From positions 1 through 38,280 of the forward strand of contig CAIUAN010000068.1 in assembly GCA_903897145.1 (NCBI GenBank): DNA of 38,280 nt, in the 5' to 3' direction. Position 1 is the stretch's first letter. Each line of letters opens with the position of its first letter. Positions 26,828 through 34,224 of the stretch are shown piece by piece. Source of the DNA: an uncultured Bacteroidia bacterium (GTDB lineage: Bacteria > Bacteroidota > Bacteroidia > Bacteroidales > Prolixibacteraceae). Position numbers and translations under genes: made by a program. The notes below the pieces were generated by a model. That model ran no database searches. It worked only from the letters and a program-made list of their open reading frames with translations, and was not told where the DNA came from.

Positions 26828-27823
26828 ATGAAAAGAGCAGTTACACTTTTTACCGGACAATGGGCCGACTTAACCCTTGAGAGCGTTGCACAAAAAGCAA
26901 AATCTTTTGGATACGACGGACTCGAGCTTGCTTGCTGGGGCGATCATATCGAAGTTGATAAGGCCGATCAAGCCTATTGCGATGCTAAATTAGCCTTGCT
27001 TAAGAAATACGATTTAAAATTATTCTCTATCTCAACCCATCTTGTTGGACAAGCGGTTTGTGATAATATTGATGCTCGTCATCAAAGTATCCTTCCACCT
27101 GAAATCTTTGGCGATGGAGAGCCAGAGGGTGTTCGTCAGCGTGCTGCTGCTAGTGTTATTGAGACAGGCAGAGTAGCGAAACGATTAGGTCTTAAGGTGG
27201 TAAATGGATTTACTGGAAGTCCGATCTGGCAATATCTCTATTCGTTTCCACCTGTTTCGCAAGAGACGTTGGATGCTGGGTATGCTGATTTTGCGAAGCG
27301 TTGGATTCCAATCTTAGATGCTTATCAGGAGATGGGTATTAAGTTTGCCTTAGAGGTTCATCCAACGGAGATCGCTTTCGATATTGAGACAGCTAAGAGA
27401 GCCCTTAAAGCGGTAAACAATCATCCTGCCTTTGGATTTAACTTCGACCCGAGTCATTTTGGCTATCAGGGGGTCGACTATGTGCAGTTTATCTATGAGT
27501 TTAGCGATCGTATTTTCCATGTTCACATGAAAGATGCCACGTGGAATGAGCATCCTGGATCAGTCGGTGTTTTTGGTGGTCATGTGGAGTTTGGCGACAA
27601 CCGTCGATTCTGGAATTTCCGCAGTGTTGGTCGTGGAAGGATCAATTTCGAACGGATCATCCGAGCTTTAAATGATATTTCATACACCGGACCATTATCA
27701 GTTGAATGGGAAGATAGTGGCATGGATCGTGAGATGGGAGCTGCCGAGTCATGTGCTTTTGTGAAGAAGGTGGATATTTCTCCGAGCTCGCTCGCTTTTG
27801 ATGCGGCATTTAGCAAGGAATAA
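26828..27823 (+). CDS. Sugar phosphate isomerase/epimerase family TIM-barrel protein
   Basis: This 331-residue protein belongs to the AP-endonuclease-2/xylose-isomerase-like family. Candidate metal ligands are Glu in FALEVHP, Asp/His in [10 protein letters not shown], His in FHVHMKDA and Glu in LSVEWEDSG, in the order expected for the divalent-metal site. Family members isomerise, epimerise, dehydrate or cleave sugars, including some recently described lyases acting on 3-keto-glycosides. It is co-transcribed with the preceding dehydrogenase. The exact reaction cannot be told from sequence. Confidence 0.9.
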   Translation: MKRAVTLFTGQWADLTLESVAQKAKSFGYDGLELACWGDHIEVDKADQAYCDAKLALLKKYDLKLFSISTHLVGQAVCDNIDARHQSILPPEIFGDGEPEGVRQRAAASVIETGRVAKRLGLKVVNGFTGSPIWQYLYSFPPVSQETLDAGYADFAKRWIPILDAYQEMGIKFALEVHPTEIAFDIETAKRALKAVNNHPAFGFNFDPSHFGYQGVDYVQFIYEFSDRIFHVHMKDATWNEHPGSVGVFGGHVEFGDNRRFWNFRSVGRGRINFERIIRALNDISYTGPLSVEWEDSGMDREMGAAESCAFVKKVDISPSSLAFDAAFSKE

Positions 27824-27946
27824 CGAAATCTCTTTGGAGAAGATTCTCTAAATTATTGAGCTTTTCGTTTTATTTGCCATTAAATAGTTGCACAATACGT
27901 GCTAATTGACTAAAATTGCACACCGAAATTCAAACGCGAATTTTGA

Positions 27947-28020
27947 GGGCCTATAGCTCAGTTGGTTAGAGCATCTGACTCATAATCAGGGGGTCCCAGG
28001 ATCATGCCCTGGTGGGCCCA
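27947..28020 (+). tRNA. tRNA with CAT anticodon (elongator Met or Ile2)
   Basis: This is a full cloverleaf: acceptor GGGCCTA/TGGGCCC, D arm GCTC...GAGC, anticodon arm TCTGA-CTCATAA-TCAGG with anticodon CAT at 27981-27983, 5-nt variable loop, and T stem CCAGG/CCTGG. The discriminator is A28020 and CCA is not encoded. The T-loop reads ATCATGC instead of TTCRANN: 54 and 58 appear swapped from T-A to A-T. Whether it is tRNA-Met or lysidine-modified tRNA-Ile cannot be settled by eye. Confidence 0.9.
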
Positions 28021-28031
28021 CCCTAAAAATC

Positions 28032-28069
28032 AAGGGTTTAAGAAGACAAAACTTCTTAAACCCTTTTTT
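28032..28069 (+). terminator. Strong terminator behind the tRNA
   Basis: AAGGGTTTAAGAAG (28032-28045) and CTTCTTAAACCCTT (28052-28065) form a perfect 14-bp stem with a 6-nt loop, followed by a T run. Confidence 0.92.
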
Positions 28070-28071
28070 CT

Positions 28072-28090
28072 TGCAAAAAATTTGCAAAAA
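28072..28090 (+). repeat. Left copy of a 19-bp direct repeat (possible attachment site)
   Basis: TGCAAAAAATTTGCAAAAA is found again, without change, at 36269-36287. The left copy starts 52 nt behind the tRNA. It contains GCAAA/TTTGC as a small inverted repeat. It may mark the edge of an ~8.2-kb inserted segment. Confidence 0.55.
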
Positions 28091-28168
28091 CTAGAAGGCA
28101 CTTATTGCGATAAATTGTTCATTCTATGGGAACAAGTATATTCAACATTTTTATTGAAAAGATAAGTC

Positions 28169-28558
28169 ATGAATATTGTACTATTTGATGGGATATGTAA
28201 TTTGTGTAACAAAGCAGTCCTGTTTTTAATCAAACATGATAAAAATGATAATTTGCATTTTGTGGCGCAACAAACAGCTGCAGGAGAAAGAATAATGAAC
28301 CAATACTTTGTGAACCAAGATTTTCGTTCAGTGATTTTAATTAAAGATGAAATGGCTTATTATAAATCAGATGCAATTATTGCAATTGCTAAACTGTTAT
28401 CCGGCTGGCCAAAACTTCTTCTAATAGGATTAATTTTACCACCTTTCCTTAGAAATGGAATCTACGATTTAATTGCCAATAACCGATATAAACTTTTTGG
28501 TAAGCAATCAATTTGTTCGATACCATCGAAATCAAATGAACACAAATTTATCACCTAA
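28169..28558 (+). CDS. DCC family thiol-disulfide oxidoreductase-like protein (DUF393)
   Basis: This 129-residue protein opens with the family signature VLFDGICNLCNKAV, a CxxC pair (C10, C13) in a thioredoxin-like fold. The centre contains AGERIMNQYF and the family's typical LLLIGLILPPFLRNGIYD region. The biochemical role of the family is poorly known; a thiol-redox function is inferred. It converges on the photolyase-like pair with only 4 nt between stop codons and has no visible terminator of its own. DCC genes often accompany photolyase-family genes. Confidence 0.88.
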   Translation: MNIVLFDGICNLCNKAVLFLIKHDKNDNLHFVAQQTAAGERIMNQYFVNQDFRSVILIKDEMAYYKSDAIIAIAKLLSGWPKLLLIGLILPPFLRNGIYDLIANNRYKLFGKQSICSIPSKSNEHKFIT

Positions 28559-28562
28559 GTTC

Positions 28563-29687
28563 TTATTGCATTGATTTCATGCATTTTTTCCAATAATTAA
28601 AAAAGGAAGGGTAATAGCCTTCGACGGATGGGAACATCCAATCGCGCTGGTCTTTAATACCCGGATAGTAGGCAAATGCTGGATGTTCTTTAGAAATGAT
28701 TCCCTCATTTATCAAAATCTCGTTTTCGTTATAAAGGGTCAAGATCTCTGATATTTCTCCTGCAAAAACTTGGATGCCTGGGATATTTTTCGAAAGCTCA
28801 AGCACAAATTGCACCACCTTTTCACTTACAGGATTTGCAGTAAAATGAGATGGCTCTAATAGTAATACCCGGTTGACATTTTCATGTGCACGCCAGGCTG
28901 GATCAAGATTGTATGAGTTGTATAAGAGTGTAGGTTTAGATAAATCTAGGGAAGGAATTTTCGTATCTGGCAAATTAGATTGTAATTTTAGCGAAGTCTT
29001 AACTGCTAAAATATCAGGTACTTGCATGGCCGCTACTTGTTCATAAGAGTGATCTAGAAAAGTATCTGTTTGATGTGTATTCGTGTATTTATTGATATTT
29101 TCTTGATTGCAATAATATTTTTTTGAGGAAAATGACCCAGCAACCCATTGCCAACTGCAATTATTACTTGCGATGTCTCCATCTAATAAATTATAATAAA
29201 GCCATTTAGCAGGTATTTTCCAGTGTGCTTTCCCGATATTACAAGCAATTGAGGCTAAATACATTCTAATGTGGTTGTGCAGATATCCTGATTCATATAG
29301 TTGATTTATTTGTTCATCAATTACATGGATCCCAGTTTTACAATGGAGCAGACAATCCAACATTTTATGATGCTCAACATCTGGTTGGACTTGCTTTAAA
29401 TCATCCCAAATATGGTCATTTTGAACTTGCCAAATGCGTTGATAATATTCACGCCAAGCAAGTTCTTGTATTAGTTTCTCACTTTGGAATAAACTAAATC
29501 CGTTCTTCAAAACCATCTCCACTATCTGCTTTGTCGATATTACACCTCTTGAGATATAAGGCGATAAATAGGTAATATCACCATTTAAGAAATTTCTTGT
29601 TTTTGAATATTTCTCAGGATGAATTGCAATTATTTTAGCAATAATTGAGTCGTAATCGGTCGGAAACAAATGGTTATGCTTTTGCAT
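28563..29687 (-). CDS. Photolyase-like protein with apparent domain permutation
   Basis: In this 374-residue protein the FAD-binding photolyase domain comes first (~1-205): YLSPYISRGVIS, LAWREYYQRIW, YLHNHIRMYLASI and LDGDIASNNCSWQW. No N-terminal antenna domain precedes it. Instead, from ~247 to the end an alpha/beta segment appears with VNRVLLLEPSHFTANPVSEK and IPGIQVFAGEI, which resembles the first domain of photolyases (compare VYLLEEWHFFNQYPFHKEK in the neighbouring gene). It could repair UV lesions or act as a light sensor. The start overlaps the end of the upstream photolyase-family gene by 14 nt, so the two are co-translated. Confidence 0.82.
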   Translation of the reverse strand: MQKHNHLFPTDYDSIIAKIIAIHPEKYSKTRNFLNGDITYLSPYISRGVISTKQIVEMVLKNGFSLFQSEKLIQELAWREYYQRIWQVQNDHIWDDLKQVQPDVEHHKMLDCLLHCKTGIHVIDEQINQLYESGYLHNHIRMYLASIACNIGKAHWKIPAKWLYYNLLDGDIASNNCSWQWVAGSFSSKKYYCNQENINKYTNTHQTDTFLDHSYEQVAAMQVPDILAVKTSLKLQSNLPDTKIPSLDLSKPTLLYNSYNLDPAWRAHENVNRVLLLEPSHFTANPVSEKVVQFVLELSKNIPGIQVFAGEISEILTLYNENEILINEGIISKEHPAFAYYPGIKDQRDWMFPSVEGYYPSFFNYWKKCMKSMQ

Positions 29688-31164
29688 CTAATTCATTTAA
29701 AAATTTACTTGCATTGTATAAATGAGATTCCTGTTTGTCCGGATTCATTTTATCAAAAATGTGCACTAGCATCCCAATTCTTGGATTCCCCAAGAAAAAA
29801 GTTCTATGTTCATGCATGAAGCGCCAAAATAAACCATCCCAAATTTGCTGCCATTCCCCTTTTTCATAATCACTCATCTTCATTAAATAATTGCTGCCAC
29901 TTATGTAAGGTTTGGTTGTCATTAATCCGCCATCTGCAAACAGAATCATTCCATAAACGTTTGGTACCATCACCCAGTCGTAAGCATCTATAAACATTTC
30001 CATGAACCACTTGTAGACCTCATCGGGATCAAACTCGCATAAAAGCATAAAATTCCCCAACACCATCAGCCTTTCAATATGATGACAATATCCTGTGGCT
30101 AAAACCTTTTTTATGGTAAGATCAATAGGTGCAATACCGGTATTGCCTTTCCAAAAGCTTACAGGGATTTTTCTTGTAAACTTCCAGTAATTAGTAGTCC
30201 TTTGTTTAGAACCTTCTCGGTCATATACAATTCGAATAAATTCTCGCCATCCCATTATTTGTCTAATAAAGCCTTCTAAAGAATTTAATGGGATATTGTT
30301 TTTATTTGAAAAGTCTATTGCTCGTTCTATAATTTGTTTCGGAGTAATTAAACCGATATTAAGCATGGGAGAGAGAAGAGAATGATGCAAAACAGATTCA
30401 TTCGCAGCAATCGCATCTTCATATATCCCGAATTTTTCAAACCGGTATTTCAGAAATTCTTCAAGCCAGGTTTCAGTATCAACAAAATTAATGGCAAATA
30501 AATGATCCTTATTTATGGATCCATAATTATTCGGATAAGTATTCTGAACATAAATTTCAGCTTCACTTATATAGCTGTTTAATGGGGCTGATGGAGCCTT
30601 GGGCACAACTTCATTTTTAGGAAATTTAGATCTGTTATCTGCATCAAAAGTCCACTTTTCACCCAATGGCTTCCCCTCTTTTTCAAGTAAGATATTTCTT
30701 GATTTTCTTTGCCAGATGTAAAAATCCGTTTGGAAATAAGTTTTCTTTTTTGAAAAAAAAGGATCTACCTCATTTAAGTTATTTAAAAAATTAGGACTAT
30801 CATAAATGATTAATTCAATGCCAAATAGAGTACAGCTGGTTTTTATTTTCCGCAGCAACCAGTTATCAACTGGGTCTGCAATATGTATAACATGTACATG
30901 ATTAGCATGCAGTTTTTCGATAAGTAACTCGCCGCGGTTTTGAAACTCCATTGATTCAATATAATGAACCATAACCCCCTGATCTTTTAAAAACTGTTCA
31001 TAAAATTTCATGCTCGCCCTGTGCAAGACAAGTTTCTCTTTATGAAATGGGTATTGATTAAAAAAATGCCATTCTTCCAGCAAGTAGACAGGTCTATTCG
31101 TATTAATAGCAGGATGCTCCTTGAATAGCTGATTGGGGAATATTATCGAAACTTGAGTTGACAT
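29674..31164 (-). CDS. Prokaryotic 6-4 photolyase/cryptochrome-type (DPRP, FeS-BCP family) protein
   Basis: With ATG 31164 the protein has ~496 residues; ATG 31173 is a close alternative. A frame back to 31278 adds an unrelated leader and is rejected. The N-terminal domain (VSIIFPNQLF, VYLLEEWHFF) and the C-terminal FAD part (GYCHHIERLMVLGNFMLL, VPNVYGMILFADGGLMTTKPYISGSNYL) match the PhrB/CryB family. In PhrB-type enzymes cysteines around the following SDY region bind a [4Fe-4S] cluster; here that part reads MSDYEKGEWQQIWDGLFW with no cysteine, so the cluster is probably absent. It is the first gene of the photolyase pair. A DNA-repair or light-sensing role is inferred. Confidence 0.87.
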   Translation of the reverse strand: MSTQVSIIFPNQLFKEHPAINTNRPVYLLEEWHFFNQYPFHKEKLVLHRASMKFYEQFLKDQGVMVHYIESMEFQNRGELLIEKLHANHVHVIHIADPVDNWLLRKIKTSCTLFGIELIIYDSPNFLNNLNEVDPFFSKKKTYFQTDFYIWQRKSRNILLEKEGKPLGEKWTFDADNRSKFPKNEVVPKAPSAPLNSYISEAEIYVQNTYPNNYGSINKDHLFAINFVDTETWLEEFLKYRFEKFGIYEDAIAANESVLHHSLLSPMLNIGLITPKQIIERAIDFSNKNNIPLNSLEGFIRQIMGWREFIRIVYDREGSKQRTTNYWKFTRKIPVSFWKGNTGIAPIDLTIKKVLATGYCHHIERLMVLGNFMLLCEFDPDEVYKWFMEMFIDAYDWVMVPNVYGMILFADGGLMTTKPYISGSNYLMKMSDYEKGEWQQIWDGLFWRFMHEHRTFFLGNPRIGMLVHIFDKMNPDKQESHLYNASKFLNELDAKA

Positions 31165-31173
31165 GATGAGCAT

Positions 31174-31428
31174 TTTTGTCTTACTACCTAACAACTTCAG
31201 CTTTATAATGTTCTGAATAAAATAGTTTGACCCCAGCCTAGTTCTTACGAATAACGGGTTAGCAGAGTTAAATTCCAAGAGCTATTTATCTATTTTAAGA
31301 GGTCTATTTAATTGATTCCTTATGCAATACAACGAATAAAAAGCCATTAGAAATCCATATCTTCAGAGGGGCTTCCAACAACGCTCGAAGGCCTCGCCTT
31401 AGAGAATCATATGAAAAGATATAATTTC
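31174..31428. other. Divergent intergenic region, no gene seen
   Basis: This stretch lies between the photolyase pair and the XRE-cupin regulator. I find no clear -7 box for the minus-strand genes and no convincing reading frame. Confidence 0.35.
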
Positions 31429-31464
31429 ATTAAGCAGAACTTAATTAATTAAATTATATCTTTG
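31429..31464 (+). promoter_or_regulatory. Putative operator and promoter of the XRE-cupin gene
   Basis: ATTAAG (31429-31434), 5 nt, CTTAAT (31440-31445) is a perfect dyad. TATCTTTG (31457-31464) is a good -7 box, so the dyad covers the -33 region. A near-copy lies before the next gene at 32050. Autoregulation by the XRE-cupin protein is inferred. Confidence 0.5.
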
Positions 31465-31485
31465 TTACTATTACTTTGGTATTTT

Positions 31486-32037
31486 ATGAATAGAATAGGA
31501 GAAAGAATAAAGAAAAAAAGGGAACAGTTCAATTTGCAGCTAAACGAGTTAGCTCAAAAAATTGGAATTAGTCCAAGTGCCTTATCGCAAATTGAAAAGG
31601 CGAAATCATTCCCTTCTATTGTAACCTTGAAAACGATTGCCGATAAATTGCACACCACGGTTGGTGAACTTATTGGAGAGAATGATTCTCTGGCAAATAA
31701 TCCGGTAGTATTTAAATCAGACATTAAGTTTATCGACCAAAGTAAGTCTGGAACCATGTTCTACCTCCTATCACAACACGATGTCAACAAACACATGGAT
31801 ACTTACCTGGTAAGGTTTTCCAAAGCTTCGGCTATCGATGGCTTTTTTACAAATGCCTTTGGCCAAATATTCTCGTATGTCCTCTCGGGCGAGGTTCGGT
31901 TTGATTTGGACGGGAAAAGTTTTGTCCTTAAAACAGGTGATAATATCTACTTTAATGCTAAATCCCAGTTCAATGCCATCAATTACTTCGATGGTGTAAG
32001 TGAACTTATTTGGGTGCAGTCTCCTCCTTCATATTAA
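31486..32037 (+). CDS. XRE-family transcription regulator with C-terminal cupin domain
   Basis: From ATG 31486 the protein has 183 residues. The helix-turn-helix (~5-60) contains RIKKKREQFNLQLNELAQKI and SPSALSQIEKAKSFPSIVTL, typical of XRE repressors. A short linker leads to a cupin barrel (~110-180) with GQIFSYVLSGEVRFDLDGK and LKTGDNIYFNA. Such regulators usually bind a small ligand in the cupin. An earlier in-frame ATG/TTG at 31462 lies inside the -7 box and is rejected. The gene is divergent from the photolyase pair and in line with the HAD-PurE-Sua5-carbonic anhydrase genes, which are plausible targets. Confidence 0.9.
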   Translation: MNRIGERIKKKREQFNLQLNELAQKIGISPSALSQIEKAKSFPSIVTLKTIADKLHTTVGELIGENDSLANNPVVFKSDIKFIDQSKSGTMFYLLSQHDVNKHMDTYLVRFSKASAIDGFFTNAFGQIFSYVLSGEVRFDLDGKSFVLKTGDNIYFNAKSQFNAINYFDGVSELIWVQSPPSY

Positions 32038-32049
32038 TTAGAAAATAAA

Positions 32050-32092
32050 ATTAAGCAGCACTTCATTTATTAAGTAATAAGTGTTATCTTTG
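32050..32092 (+). promoter_or_regulatory. Second putative XRE-cupin operator and promoter
   Basis: ATTAAG-N5-CTTCAT (32050-32066) repeats the dyad of 31429-31445 with one arm mismatch, and the 14-nt core ATTAAGCAG(A/C)ACTT differs at one base. Another ATTAAG half-site lies at 32069-32074. TATCTTTG (32085-32092) is the -7 box for the HAD gene. Confidence 0.5.
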
Positions 32093-32112
32093 CGCATGCA
32101 ATAATCTAAGCA

Positions 32113-32658
32113 ATGGCAAAGCATCCTGCAATTTTTTTAGACAGAGACGGAACATTGATTGATGATGTAGGTTACATCAAGCAATCATCTGAAGTAAGCT
32201 TTTACCCTTTTACTTTCGAGGCATTATCACGACTAAAGGAGCATTTTCTGTTCTTCATTATCACAAACCAATCAGGTATAGGAAAAGGCGTTACAACTGA
32301 AAAAGAGGTTTCAGAGGTAAACGAATTCATCTTAAAAATATTAGAACAACAAGAAATAGTTATAGCTGATATTTTTTGTTGTCCGCATATAACCGAGGAC
32401 AATTGTGATTGCAAGAAACCAAAAACATATTTTATTGAGAAGGCTGTTCAAATGTATAATATCGATTTGAGTCGCTCTTTTATTATAGGCGACCATCCTT
32501 CAGATGTTCAGTGTGGGTTGAATGCCGGAATTACACCAATCTACGTATTGACTGGTCATGGTCAAATGCATCGAGATGAATTAAGTGACGGAGTTGTTGT
32601 TTGTTCAAATCTGCTGGAGGCTTCAAAGCATATAATACAAGAAATTAATCAGGCATGA
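32113..32658 (+). CDS. HAD-superfamily phosphatase, GmhB/histidinol-phosphatase type
   Basis: This 181-residue enzyme has the nucleophile motif FLDRDGTLIDD (D10, D12), FIITNQSGIG (motif II), KPKTYFIEKA and IIGDHPSDVQCG (motif IV). A zinc-binding loop C90-P-H92 ... C98-D-C100 is intact, as in heptose-bisphosphate and histidinol phosphatases. The substrate is a small phosphorylated metabolite, not identifiable here. It follows a good promoter with the putative XRE-cupin operator and precedes the PurE-like gene by 131 nt. Confidence 0.88.
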   Translation: MAKHPAIFLDRDGTLIDDVGYIKQSSEVSFYPFTFEALSRLKEHFLFFIITNQSGIGKGVTTEKEVSEVNEFILKILEQQEIVIADIFCCPHITEDNCDCKKPKTYFIEKAVQMYNIDLSRSFIIGDHPSDVQCGLNAGITPIYVLTGHGQMHRDELSDGVVVCSNLLEASKHIIQEINQA

Positions 32659-32789
32659 GCAAGTTAATGGTTAGTTTTTAAAGGGGCAATAGTCATATCT
32701 CAACAGATAATATTAAGAAGTTTGCGATTTAATTAAGGAGTGCAATGAAATGAAAACAAGAGGAATATTAACTTATTAAAATAAATATC

Positions 32790-33266
32790 ATGAGCAAAGT
32801 GGTTATTATAATGGGTTCTAAAGCAGACCTAGAGTGGGCTAAGCAAATAAGTAGCGTATTAAAAAGTTTTGAAATAGAGACAATATCTCGAATAGCTTCG
32901 GCTCATAAGGTTCCATTAAAATGTTACAACCTGATAAAGGAGTATGAAAAAGAAAACGTTATTTTTATCACCATTGCTGGCATGAGTAATGCGTTGAGTG
33001 GTTTTACCGATGCTCAGACATACTGTCCGGTCATTGCTTGCCCCCCTTACAGTGATAAATTTGGCGGTGGCGATTTATTTTCGAGTATTCGTATGCCATC
33101 AGGAGTGGCTCCATTAACCGTTTTAAGTCCAGAAAATGCGGCCTTGGCTGCCGCTAAAATACTTGGGCTGTCGAATCCGAATATTCAAAAGCGCATTGTC
33201 GACTATCAGGACAAAAAGAGAAACGAGATAGAAGAGGCTGATAATAATCTTGTCAATGAACAATAA
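32790..33266 (+). CDS. PurE-like enzyme resembling class II AIR carboxylase
   Basis: This 158-residue protein has the PurE fold: VVIIMGSKADLEWAKQI at the N-terminus, SRIASAHKVPLKCYNLIKEY with the active-site His (H39), and ACPPYSDKFGGGD, SSIRMPSGVAP and TVLSPENAALAAAKILG. The CPP, SS.R.PSG and VLSPE motifs match the animal-type (class II) enzyme, which carboxylates AIR with CO2, better than the usual bacterial class I mutase. In the phosphate-binding loop the usual GSxSD reads GSKAD, replacing a Ser. It may be an accessory purine enzyme or a relative with another substrate. Its 3' end overlaps the Sua5-type gene by 11 nt. Confidence 0.85.
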   Translation: MSKVVIIMGSKADLEWAKQISSVLKSFEIETISRIASAHKVPLKCYNLIKEYEKENVIFITIAGMSNALSGFTDAQTYCPVIACPPYSDKFGGGDLFSSIRMPSGVAPLTVLSPENAALAAAKILGLSNPNIQKRIVDYQDKKRNEIEEADNNLVNEQ

Positions 33267-34218
33267 AAATATTCGCGAAGCTGCTCAGATTATTAAAAAT
33301 GGGGGACTAGTGGCTTTCCCAACTGAAACAGTCTATGGGCTAGGTGCAAACGCACTTAACCCGTTTGCTGTTGCAAAAATATTTGAATTAAAAGAGCGAC
33401 CTTCTTTCGATCCATTGATTGTGCATATCGCTTCGTTCGATGATCTTAAGATTTTATCAACCGGTGTAACTGACAATGTAATGCGCTTAGCCAAGTATTT
33501 TTGGCCGGGACCGTTAACTATTGTGCTGCCGAAGAGTCAACTGGTGCCTGACATTGTTACTTCTGGCCTCAACACGGTGGGCATTCGAATGCCTAATAAT
33601 GCGATTGCACTTGAGTTAATAAAAGAATCGAAATGTCCCATCGCAGCGCCAAGTGCAAATAAGTTCGGACAACTAAGTCCGGTAAACGCACAACACGTAA
33701 AAAAGCAATTACCGAATGTTGATTATGTTTTAGATGGAGGTCATACAACGGTTGGCATAGAATCTACAATTGTCTCTATAGAAGGTGATATTTGTCAGTT
33801 ATTACGACCAGGATTTATCACTTTGGAGGACATTGAAGAAGCACTTCCAAACACATTTGTCTTCAATCACACAAAACCCGAGAAATTAGTTTCTCCTGGA
33901 TTACTGAAGAGTCATTATTCACCTCAAAAGCCACTCTATATTTTAAAGGATCCCTTCGGAAATATCCCGGAAACTTCTGGACTGATTTTGCACCGTAACG
34001 ATCATTCCATTTACAGTGTTTCGAAAGTTATTTATACCTCTCAAAATTGCAATAAAATTGAAATTTCCTCCAACTTATTTGCTGCTCTTCATGCCATGGA
34101 AGAAGATAAAAATGTGAAGAGTATTTACATTGAAGCTGTTGAGGAGGTCGGATTAGGCATTGCTATAATGGATCGGGTAAATAAAGCGGCATATCAATAT
34201 ATTAAGCCTACGAACTAA
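33256..34218 (+). CDS. Sua5/YciO/YrdC-family L-threonylcarbamoyladenylate synthase
   Basis: This 320-residue protein consists of a YrdC domain (GGLVAFPTETVYGLGANA, KERPSFDPLIVH, APSANKFGQLSP) plus the Sua5 C-terminal domain after the linker SPGLLKSHYSP. The family makes threonylcarbamoyl-AMP from threonine, bicarbonate and ATP for the t6A37 modification of ANN-decoding tRNAs. The start at ATG 33256 lies within the end of the PurE-like gene; a TTG at 33250 is less likely. Whether this is the genome's only Sua5 or a second copy cannot be seen here. It is followed by carbonic anhydrase after 6 nt. Confidence 0.92.
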   Translation: MNNKNIREAAQIIKNGGLVAFPTETVYGLGANALNPFAVAKIFELKERPSFDPLIVHIASFDDLKILSTGVTDNVMRLAKYFWPGPLTIVLPKSQLVPDIVTSGLNTVGIRMPNNAIALELIKESKCPIAAPSANKFGQLSPVNAQHVKKQLPNVDYVLDGGHTTVGIESTIVSIEGDICQLLRPGFITLEDIEEALPNTFVFNHTKPEKLVSPGLLKSHYSPQKPLYILKDPFGNIPETSGLILHRNDHSIYSVSKVIYTSQNCNKIEISSNLFAALHAMEEDKNVKSIYIEAVEEVGLGIAIMDRVNKAAYQYIKPTN

Positions 34219-34224
34219 AAACTT

